NCBI GenBank assembly: GCA_001724245.1
Contig: MEDX01000001.1
Location: 1-64,000 of the forward strand
Reading direction: 5' to 3'
From: Fonticula-like sp. SCN 57-25
Lineage: Eukaryota > Nucleariida > Rotosphaerida
Length of the DNA: 64,000 bases
Shown: piece by piece, positions 41,560 to 51,384 of the stretch
How positions within the stretch are numbered: position 1 is the stretch's first letter
Layout: every line of letters starts with the position of its first letter
Notes under the pieces: generated by a model
The model's input: only the letters and a program-made list of their open reading frames with translations
Database searches by the model: none
What the model was told of the DNA's origin: nothing
Translations under genes and position numbers: made by a program

Positions 41560-44500
41560 TTAAAATATGGTGCACGAGGAATTCTGCTCCTGCTCCTGCT
41601 CGCGCTGGCGCACGGCATCCCGCGCCTGCTGGTGGCTGACCTGGTCGAGCTTTGTCACGTACGTCAGCGTGTAGTCGTTGATGGTTTTCCGCAAAAACAC
41701 ATTGTCAAAGAGGATGCGCTGCATCACGGGCACCATAGGGATGCCGCCAAACGTCGACGACATGATCGAAATATCATCGAGAATGTTGTCTAGGAGCGAC
41801 TGGCTCATGGTATGCAGCGACGACAGGTCGAATGCGCGGCGCAGCAGGCGGTTAAGCTTGACCGTATCGGTGCACGCCATCCGCTGCCACAGCACCTCGG
41901 TCGCCTCCAAAAAGGCCGCCATGCGCTCGTCACCATCGGCAGGCGACTGCGAAGCGCCTGACCCGACCGACCGCGGCGAGGCAGCCTGGGAGGGACTGGG
42001 CGACATCGCCGGCGTCGGCGCCGGGGACATTGCCGGAGAGCGCGCCGGGGTCGGCAATGCCGACCTGCGCTCGTCGTCTACCTGCATCGTCTGCACGCCC
42101 ATCGAAACCATCTCCACCGCCGTGGCTACGGGTGCAAGCGGCACCTCGGCAGAAACATCCACTGCGGCCTCAACGTAGCCCGACTCTGTGGGGTCCTCGG
42201 GGACCGGCTGCGCAAGCCGAGCTAAAAGGGCAAAGGTCAGAATGCAAGACACAGAGACGCGCATAAGCGTACCAAACGTCGTCGTCGGGTCGGCGGCTTC
42301 TGGCTGCACGACAGCAGCCGTCGCCGCAGCGGCGGCAGCAGCAGCAGACGCGGTCGCAGCGGCAGCGAGCGCGTGCGCCTCGGCCTCGCGGACCTCCAGC
42401 TCTGCGCATGTTCGCCGCAGCGTGCGGATCTGCTCGTCCTGCTTCTTGATCTGCTCCTGCAGGCGCGCCACCTGCTCCTGGAGGCGCGCGACCTGAGCAT
42501 CTGCGCCAGCCACCGCCGTGGCGATCGATGCCGCGGCGCCCGGCATCGACCAGTCGAGCTGGTCAACGCCAAAGTAGGACGACGGGCGGATGCGCTTGGC
42601 CGGGCGAACGCGCACGACGGGGACGTCAGACGACGGCGGGACGGGGGCGGGAGCCTTGGCGACCGCAGCGGCCTTTTCGACCACTGGCTCCTGTGGTTCG
42701 TCAAAGTTGGCGCTCGCGTTCATGCTGTTCGACCGCGAGCGCGACTGCCGCTGGAACTTCCACCCGCGGACCATGTTGCGCGCGCGCTCGTCGTCGCTCG
42801 TGGACATGTCCGCCTCGCTCGCCGACAGCTTGGGCGGGATGCTGGGGAGCGGGATGGGCGCCGTGGCGGTGAACGTAAAGGGCGGCTCGACCGGGGGGGC
42901 GGGGGCCGCTTCCTGGGCAGAAGGGGCAACAAGGGCAACAGCAGCAGGCGGCGCGTCCACGGGGCGGGCATCCTGCATCTTGGGAGCCGGAGCCACCACT
43001 GGTGATTCGAGGACTGGAGCAGCCACAGGCGACTCGAGGACTGGAGCAGCTACAGGTGATGCGAGAACCGGAGCAGCCACTGGTGATGCGAGAACTGGAG
43101 CAGCCACAGGTGACTTGGGGGTCGGGGCCGCCGCTGGCGCCTTGAGAGACGCTGTCTGGATAGGCGCAGGTGGCTTGGCGGTCGTTGGTTGGGTCGCTGA
43201 GGGCGCCTTGGAAGCCTTGGTGGTCGCGGCCGTCGGAGGCGGCGTGGTGGCCGCGGGGCTGGCGGGGCTGCTCACAGGAGCGGACTGGACGCCCGTCGCG
43301 GGCCGCGAGAGCGACTTTGGCTTGCGCGACTTTAGCGCCTGCTGAATATCGGCCTCGTGCGCAGGCTTTATCAAGTCATTGGCGATGCGGCGCTCAATCT
43401 CGGCGAGGATGGACTCGGCGTGCTTGGCCGGCTCTTCACCGGGCGCAGCGTGGACCCTGTGAAACGCGCGTTAGAATCAGCACGATGCAGCCGAAGGAAG
43501 CGAGCGTACTCTGTCGCCTGCTTCTTGAGCAGCATGACTTCATCGCGCGCGTGCTCGAGCAGCTCGCGGTCCTGCTCCTGTTGCTTGCACAGCTTGTTGT
43601 TGACGCTGGAGAGCTCGCGGACAATGTCGATGAGCGAATCGGCCTCGGCCGCGGCGGCCTTTTGCTGCTTCGAGTTGAGGCGCAGGCCATCGAGCTCCCG
43701 CTGAAGGGCACTGTGGCTGGCTCGCAGCTCCTCTGCAGCGGCAACCTTGCCCTTGAGCTCCTCCTCGGACGACAAAAGCTGTTCGTGCTCGGCGGTCAGC
43801 GCACTAAACTCTTCCCGCAGGTCGGCAAGCAGTTTGGCGGCCGCGCGCTCCTGGCGACGCGCATTGGCGACCTCCTCTTCGAGCTCCTGTACTTGCCGCG
43901 TAAAGAGCTGGTTCGCCTCCTCGCCCTCTGTCGAGCGCTCGCGCGTCTTCAAGAGGTCTGCGCGCAGCCGCTCGACCTCAATGTGCCGCTGGCGAAGGTC
44001 GCGCTCGAGACGCTCCCGTTCAGCCTCGGCGTCGGCAGTAATCGAATCCGCCGCAACAAGGCGCTACAGAAAACACATAAGTATCTGCGATGAGCAGTGT
44101 CCGGGGCGCACCTGCTGCGTCGCCCGCAGATCGCGCGTGGTGCTTTGATGAGCGCGCTGCTCCGCAGCAAGCTCCTCCTGCGTGCTCAGTAGCCGCTCGG
44201 ACGCTTCGGCTGCTTCTATTTCCCGCGACCGCAATAGCTCGGCAAACTGTTCCTCGGCCTGCTGGGTGTCGGCTCGGGCGAGCTCGAGCTCGCTCAGCAG
44301 TGCCTGGCCGATCTCCGCAGCTAAAGTCAGGTTCTTTCCACCAAATGGGTCAGCGGCATGCTTCCAACACAGGATCAAGTACCTTTTCCTTTTCCAGCAA
44401 AAGCTCTACAAGCTGCTCCGGCGATTTCTGCAGCAGATCTTGCTCGTTGAGCTCTGCATGGTTGGCCGCACCGTCGGCAATATCATTCTCGTCGTCGTCC

Positions 44501-44650
44501 TCGGCTAGTGCCGCAAGATTAGAAATCTCTTAAAATAACCAAGCACGGATCCGTACTATTTTGCGACAACTCTTCGTGCACAATGCGCGCTACTCGCTGC
44601 GGCTGAGGCGGGCGCCGCCCCGGCCCCGCCAAGCGCCGCGGTGACGACAT
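41560..44650 (-). CDS. coiled-coil protein with CC1 box and C-terminal CaaX box (candidate dynein adaptor)
   Basis: ATG at 44650 (MSSPRRLAGPGRRPPQPQRV). After the first intron an acidic segment leads to QLVELLLEKEK. It is spliced in frame to NLTLAAEIGQALLSELELAR, which matches the CC1-box pattern of BICD, TRAK/HAP1 and Spindly adaptors (for example LAARIGQSLLKK in TRAK). About 250 residues of coiled coil follow. A Pro/Ala linker carries five copies of a VAAPVLxSP unit. A second coiled coil is VARLQEQVARLQEQIKKQDE. A helical C-terminal domain (MAAFLEATEVLWQRMACTDT through DNVFLRKTINDYTLTYVTKL) ends in CTIF, a prenylation (CaaX) motif, at TAA 41560-41562. Length about 940 residues. A CC1 box plus CaaX is also the layout of the kinetochore adaptor Spindly. 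Orthology to a named family is not established. Confidence 0.75.
42985..43125. repeat. 30-nt coding tandem repeat
   Basis: About five imperfect 30-nt units encode VAAPVL(A/E)SP-type decapeptides in the linker of the CC1-box protein. Copies differ at a few third positions and at the A/E codon, indicating recent tandem duplication. Confidence 0.75.
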
Positions 44651-44750
44651 TCTGTTGTTGCACGGCGGCGGGGAATGTTTGCTTTGAAAAGAAACGCCTC
44701 GTCAGCACTGCCCCTCAAGTGTTCTCTGAGCGTTCTCATCGATGACAAAC

Positions 44751-46198
44751 ATGTCTGCGGGAGGAATCTCCAAGCGCGGGGCGGAATGCGCCGCTGACAA
44801 CAGCCTTTTGTACGCACTGCTTGCGTACTGGCGCGCTAATTCTTGTTACTGACCACTGTGTGAACGCAGGACGACGGGAATGAAGCGTGCGTTTGAGCGC
44901 CCGTTCGATCCCGTCACTCGGGTGTCTGGCGTGATCAACCTCGGCACGGCCGAGAACAAGCTGCTCGTGAGAGAGTTTGCGGCCAAGCTAAAGACCGAGT
45001 TTGCCGCCGGTGTCACGCCCAAGGACCTTTTGTACGGTGACTTTAATGGCGAGCCCGAGCTGCGGTCGTCGCTGGCTTCGATGCTGTCGCGTCATATGGG
45101 TAACTTCCCGATCGATCCAGCGCATATCGTTGTGCAAAACGGCTGCGGCACGGTAGTCGAATCGCTTGCCATGGTCCTGTGCGACCCCGGCGACGCCTTC
45201 CTTATCCTCACGCCATACTATGGCGGCTTTGACATTGACTTTGTGAAGCGCGCCGGCGTGCAGCTGCTGCCCGTCGACCTTCACTCGAGCAACGGCTACG
45301 CGGTTTCCATTCCTGACCTGGAGCGCGTGCTTGCGGACGCGCGCCGCCGCGGCATCAACGTGCGCGGTTTTGTCATTTCGTCGCCCAACAACCCGCTGGG
45401 CAGCTCGTACACGCGAGGCGAGCTGCAGTCGATGGTCGACTTTTGCCACCGCCACGACCTCCACTTTATCTCTGACGAGATCTACCTGCTCTCCGACTTT
45501 AGCAGCGTCATCGGAAAGCCGGAGAGCGCCGTTGTCCCGGTGCTCTCGCTGCAGATCCCCGACCCGAGCCGCGTGCACATCGTCTGGGGCTTTAGCAAGG
45601 ACTTTGGCGCGTCGGGTCTGCGCGTCGGCCTCTCTTACACGCGCAACCCGGCCGTCCTCAGCGCACTGCAGGGGGTGCGCTGCGCAATTTCCCTTTTCGG
45701 CAGCACGAGCACTAACACCATAGCAGCTGTCGTACTTTACCGGCGTATCGCGCCCGCTGCACGTGGCCCTGCAGCGCATGATGGCCGACGGCCCGTGGGT
45801 CGACAGCTACATTGCGCGCAACCGCCGCGGCCTCGCCGAATCGAACGCCTTCCTCACTTTGGGCCTGGCTCGCATCGGCCTAAAGGCGCTCCCGTGCACG
45901 GCGGGCATGTTTGTGTGGGTCGACTTTCGCGCGTGCCTGCACCTCTTTGGCAAGCCGGGCTCGCGCGAGGCCGAGCTGGCGCTCTGGGACCGCCTCATCG
46001 ACAACGGGCTATACATCGGTACGCTTTTCTCGCACGCGCCATTGAGGGCCTCTGACGCGCCGTACAGCGCCCGGTGCCGCGTTCCGCTGCGCAGAGCCGG
46101 GGTGGTTCAGGATCATCTTTTCCGCGCCGCACGATATTCTGCAGCTCGCCCTGGACAGGATCGCGCTCACCATTCAGGCAACTTCCCCGCGCATGTAG
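44751..46198 (+). CDS. class I PLP aminotransferase, ACC-synthase-like
   Basis: Fold-type I PLP enzyme of the 1-aminocyclopropane-1-carboxylate synthase-like group. Many non-plant members are aminotransferases rather than ACC synthases. ATG at 44751 gives [20 protein letters not shown]. The first intron (about 44810-44870) splices to [20 protein letters not shown], then [12 protein letters not shown]. The body shows PLP-fold blocks ([32 protein letters not shown]), the Schiff-base lysine motif [14 protein letters not shown], and the C-terminal [17 protein letters not shown]. It is complete at about 430 residues. Further introns lie near 45675-45725 and 46020-46068. The stop is TAG at 46196-46198. 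Its start is 100 bp from the divergent CC1-box gene. Confidence 0.9.
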
Positions 46199-46298
46199 CA
46201 CGCATTACTTTTCAGCTCCAAATGATGGGTTTCCCCAGCAACATTACAGTTGTACATTATAGTAGTATAAACATGACAAAACCGGCCTCTACATCTCA

Positions 46299-49243
46299 TC
46301 AGCCGTCCTTGTGGCTTTCGTAATAATCGTTGTAGTCTAGGCGCGTGCGCAGCGACCGCAGCGACTCGTCCGACTGCCGCCCGAGCTCGACAAGGAGCTG
46401 CTTGAGTGTCGTCTACGGCAGGCGAGTCAGTATAGTATTGGGCATCACTGGGCGGCGTACGTCGTAGGCGCCGCTCACCTGGCCGAGCTGGCGCCGCGCG
46501 TCGCGCACCGGCCCCTGCAGGATGGCCGGCGGGAGGCTCTCGGCGCGGTCCTTTGTCGTGAGGCCCCACTTGCCCGCCTTTGTCTTGACGCCAGCGTGCT
46601 GCACAAGCTCGCTGCGGCGGTTGAGCTCCGTCTCGAGGATGCGGTAGAGCGTCCCCTGCGCCGCGCGGAAGCCCGAAATGATGTCGTAGAGGCGCAGGAG
46701 AAGGACGCTCGCGGCCTGCGATGACTCGTCCAGCAGCAGCTTGGCCGCAATGCCGTGCAGGTAGCGCCCATGCGAGGCAATCACATCGTCCAAATTCCTG
46801 CTCGTCGCGGTGAGCAAAAGAAAGGGCAAAGAAAAAGTCGCACCCGTCGCGCTTCAAGTCGCGGTTGAGGTCGTCCCACGAGCACTCGAGCACCTCAAAC
46901 ATCACATAGTACTGCATCTGCGCCATAAAGTGGAACATGTGCTCGCGCAAAATGTGACAGTGGTGAAGCTCCTTGCGCATCTCTGCGCGCGCACAATAAG
47001 AAATGCGTCAAAAGTGCTACCAAGCGCCGTACCGACGACCACGTGCGATCCGCCGCCAAACCCGAGCTGCTCGCGCCACGCGGTCTCGAGCGCGTTCTGC
47101 GTGCGCTTCATGCCCCACAGCCGCGTAAAGATCTGCCGGTACTGCTTGATGTGGTGGTCCGTGACGACGCTCGACAGCGGCGGGTCGACATGGTAGTCGA
47201 GCGAGAACACGCGCCAGCCAAGGTCGTTGGGCGACGGCTGCAGGCGGGCGTTAGCAGGAAAAACAACGACAAAGAGCGGCCACGCACCTTGAGCAGGCGC
47301 GGCATGAGGCGCGGGAGGACATCGGGGCTCTCGTGCTGAGCATTGGATGATTGCACGGCCGTCTCGAATTTTGCTGCGCGCTCGATTAGACACGGCAAAA
47401 CACACACAAAAGCAGACGTACAAATAACGTGGTGGAGCGAAAGGCTGGACGCGGGCCGGTCGAGGTCCTCTGCGAGCTGGTCCATGAGGACCTGCACAAA
47501 GTCGCCCTGCTCGAGCAGGAGGTACTTGCGAAGCGCGCTCATGTGGTCCATCAGCTTGTGCTTGCCAAAAAGCAGCTCGAGGAGCCGCTTGGAGCACGAC
47601 GAGCACGCCGCGTCAACGGTCGCCTCCAGCCCGTTCATGTTCGAGTACACCAGCTCTGAGCGGCGCACTCGTCAGCCGGCACAGACAAAAAAATAATATG
47701 TACGCACCCTCGCGCTTGATGGCGACGGGCAGAGCCCAGCCTTCGTCCTTGCACACATACCGAATAAAGTTGATCGACTTGCCGATCAGAAGGATCTTGT
47801 TGGTCAGCTCGGTCGAGAAAAAGGCCGGCACCATCGCGGTGCGGCAGCTGTACTTGCGCGCCCACGGGTCCGCCTCGACGACAGCGCTCGCGGACGCCGA
47901 TTTCGACACCATGAACTCGCCCTGCGGGTCGTCAAGCGTACCCTCCTCAATCCACTTGACCAGCATGTCAAAGAACGGCGCGCAAATCTAGCAGGGAAAA
48001 GTCAGAACCACGCTGGACTCGTAGGCCTCGCACCTTTTCGAGCAGGCGTTCCACGACCGAGGAAATGCCGGGGTCGCCGTGCCGCGCGTACTTGTAGATG
48101 CTCGAGATGAGCGCTCCGCCCTTGCCCTGGCAGCACTCGGCCATCATGGCGAGCACCTTTAGCCGCTCGAACGGCTCGACCATCCACACCTGGAGGCGCT
48201 TGAGCGTCAGCGCGCGGATGCCATCGCCGCTCGCCTCCACGCCGGCTATTTGGGACTCGAGCACGACGACGAGGCGCTGGTGCTCCGCCAGCAGCTCGGT
48301 CATTGCAGAGTGGAAGCACTGGCCGACAGAGCCGAACGAGGGGTCCTTTTGGAGCTTGGCGAGGAGCTCGGTGATGCGGCGGTGGTGCCACCCAATTACA
48401 CACATGTTTGACACGAGCAGCCGCGTGCTCGCTGACACATCCGCCTAAACAACGCGTTAGAGACACAAGAGAGTGTAAATGGAATCTGCTTACCCGCGAG
48501 TCGAGCACAAATTCATCGGCGGTGGCATCCCAGCGGATGTAGCGCCCGTCAATCCCCTGGAAAACAAACAGCAAGTCGCGAATAAGCGCGTCCTCGGGGA
48601 CCAGCTTGCGTCCTATCCAACACACGCACAACGTTAGACCTATACAAATACGCTATTAAAGCGTACCGTCTTGGACGTGCTGAAGGTACCGTGTGTAGCC
48701 CGGCAGCACCGAGGCCGACGTCGAGGAAGGCACCTCGTGCCTCTGCCTTACGACCGGCGGGGCGACCGGGATGCGGCGCAGGCCGCCTTCAGAAAAGACC
48801 TCAGAGACAAGCAGTGGTACCGCGGGCTGAGTGCCCTGCTCCGAAACGAGCAGCATAAACGTCAGGACAGACCAGCGCGTGTGCGGGGATGCTTTGGTCT
48901 TGAGGCGGTAGTGAAGCTTGTTGAACTGAAGCGAAGTGGTATTCGTAGCATCCTCGCGTAATACTGAAACAATAACAAATGAATGGGCAAACGACTATAA
49001 ATATACACTGCCGTACGTCTCTTTTGCGCGCGGTCCGCAACATGGTCCTCGTTCTCGACGACGCTCGGCGCTAACCGACTCCCGAGGATGCGCATGAGGT
49101 ACGCAATCTGCGACTGGTCCACGTCATCTACAATGCGCGCGTTACATCACAGGCCATGGTACAAGTGGCTCAAATGTCGTACATTGAGCTAGCCCCAACT
49201 GCCGCGCGGCGAGTGCGCGCAGGAGCGCCTCCGATGCAGCCAT
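46299..49243 (-). CDS. TUBGCP3: gamma-tubulin complex component 3 (GCP3/Spc98/Alp6)
   Basis: Core subunit of the gamma-tubulin small complex that nucleates microtubules at spindle poles and centrosomes. ATG at 49243 ([20 protein letters not shown]). GCP3-specific blocks appear in order: [131 protein letters not shown], and [20 protein letters not shown]. The C-terminus [16 protein letters not shown] resembles the fungal/animal LDFNEHY end. About 800 residues over roughly twelve exons with short introns. The N-terminal region before the GRIP1 domain is shorter than in animals. The stop is TGA at 46299-46301. Confidence 0.93.
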
Positions 49244-49299
49244 GTTGCTGGCAGCCTGGTGACTAGCCGTTGTCGAATTTCGCGCCGTTTTAAACCCGA

Positions 49300-49333
49300 A
49301 ATCCACCCCGGATTTAATAATCCACCCCGGATT
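49300..49333. promoter_or_regulatory. two copies of a dyad-symmetric 15-mer in the GCP3/NAMPT divergent promoter
   Basis: AATCCACCCCGGATT occurs perfectly at 49300-49314 and 49319-49333. Each copy has complementary arms (AATCC/GGATT) around a 5-nt centre, as for sites bound by homodimers. The whole divergent promoter is 167 bp. Confidence 0.5.
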
Positions 49334-49410
49334 CAGTGTTTGCGCAATTGCTGTCTGCTCTCCTGCCCCTGCCTTCCTCCCCCCGACACCAGTGCCAAGC
49401 ATCCGCGACG

Positions 49411-51239
49411 ATGTCTGGCACACTGCAAATTCCGCTGCCTTTGGCGCTCATGACTGACTCATACAAGGCGTCCCACATGTTTCAGTACCCAGATTCTTTG
49501 AAGGTGCGGAGTCCATTGATGCTTTCACGGCATTACCTGTTCTGCTTCGTTTGACCGATGCTGACACAGTCGACAGATGGTAGCATACGGCGAGTTCCGC
49601 AAGCCGTTCAACAACGACGCGAGCGATTCGCGCATTGTGCTGTATGGAATGCGCTACCTTATTGAAAACTACGTTGGCCGTCGTTGGACCGAGATGGACG
49701 TCGAGCTGGCGGACAAGTTTTACGCGACCCACAATGCCGCCGGGACGCCGTTTCCGTTCCCCAAGGAGATCTTTTTAAAGTTTGTTCGCGAGAACGACGG
49801 CTACTTCCCCGTCACCATTGAGTCACTGCCCGAGGGCAGCGTCATTTACCCGCACGTCCCTGTCTTTCAGATCACTGCGACGGAGGAGTACTCGCGCCTC
49901 TGCACGTTCCTCGAGACGGTCCTCACGATGATCTGGGTACGCCTGGCGCCACTGCGCCTCTTGTACGCGCTTACACGTATGCATGCAGTACCCGAGCACC
50001 GTTGCGACGCTTTCCCGCAAGGCGCGCATCGCGATCAGCGCCGCGTTCGACAAGAGTGTCGACCACAGCAACCATTTCCTCCTGGACAGCCGCCTGCAAG
50101 ACTTTGGCATGCGCGGATGTACATGCGTCGAGCAGTCGGTGATTGGCGGAGCGGCTCATCTGGTGCGCCGCTCATTATTGCAATGTTTTATATTGTGACT
50201 AACCCCGCCGCCCCGCTCAGCTCAACTTTACCGGGTCCGACACGATGACGGCCGGGTACTACGTTCAGTTCATCTTGAATGAGGGTCGGCCCATTGCCGA
50301 GTCGATCCCCGCCACTGAACACTCTGTCATGACCGCCTACGCGAGCGAGCAGGTGCGCCACGTTTGCCTGCTTGCGGTGCGATGCTGACGATGTTGCAGG
50401 ATGCGATTCGCGCCATGATTCGCGAGTTTGGCGCGGGCACCTTTGCCATTGTGATGGACAGCTACGACTATGTCCGCGCGCTCACGCAGGTGCTGCCATC
50501 CATCTCGTCGTACAAGACGGATCGCGGCGGCTTTATGGTCCTGCGGCCGGACTCTGGCGACCCCACCGAGGTCGTGCTGCAGGCGCTGCGCGCGAGCGAA
50601 AAGGTGTTTGGCGCCACGGTCAACGACAAGGGCTACAAGGTCATCACGGGCGCCGGCGTCATCCAGGGCGACGGAATCAACCTCACCAACATTTATGCAA
50701 TCCTCACCGCCGTCCTCGATGAGGGGTACAGCGCGCAGAGCGTCGCCTTTGGCATGGGCGGCGGCCTGCTGCAAAAGGTGAACCGCGACACCATGAGCTT
50801 TGCCACCAAGCTCTCGTTCATCAAGTACGCCGACGGTCACGAGCGCAACATCATGAAGGCGCCCAAGACGGACGCCAGCAAGGTCAGCCTGCCCGGCGAG
50901 CTCGCGGTGGTGTACTCGGCCGAGGGCGTCCCGATGGTGTACCCCAAGGGGGCCGTCGATCCCGCCAAGAATGCGCTCCGCGTCATCTACGACAAGGGCC
51001 CGGTCAAGGGTACGCCACAACGCATACGTCGTTTATTTGATGCTAAACTATGCGCTGTAGATTTCAAGTGGGACACGTTTGACGAGGTCCGCAAGCGCGT
51101 CGAGGCGCAGTTTGCCACCCTGCCCGCGAGCGCCAACGTCGTTACTCCCGAGCTCCAGAAGCTGATCGTGGAGACGCGCGAGCAGCAAATCGCGGCCTCT
51201 GACAAGGCTCTCGAGGGAGTCGTGGGCATCGAGCTGTAA
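49411..51239 (+). CDS. NAMPT: nicotinamide phosphoribosyltransferase
   Basis: First and usually limiting enzyme of NAD salvage from nicotinamide, making NMN with PRPP. ATG at 49411 gives MSGTLQIPLPLALMTDSYKA, then SHMFQYPDSLK. Characteristic blocks follow: VAYGEFRKPF, AGTPFPFPKEIF, SVIYPHVPVFQI, QDFGMRGCTCVEQSVIGGAA, LNFTGSDTMTAGYYV (Asp of the nicotinamide site), SIPATEHSVMTAYA (catalytic His), FMVLRPDSGDP (ribose/phosphate site), and KVITGAGVIQGDGINL. About 490 residues over seven exons with GTGCG/GTACG donors. The stop is TAA at 51237-51239. All recognised active-site blocks are present, so a functional enzyme is expected. Confidence 0.95.
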
Positions 51240-51384
51240 GAAACAGGGGCGGTTTCCTTTTGCCAGTTCATTCTAGTGTAGTCAGTTCTGTTGCCGCATA
51301 TCTCTGTTTTTGAACCCATGTTTTCGCAATTTTCTGCCCCATATATCGATTCAGTGCATCAGTTTCAATAATAATCGTTGTTAT

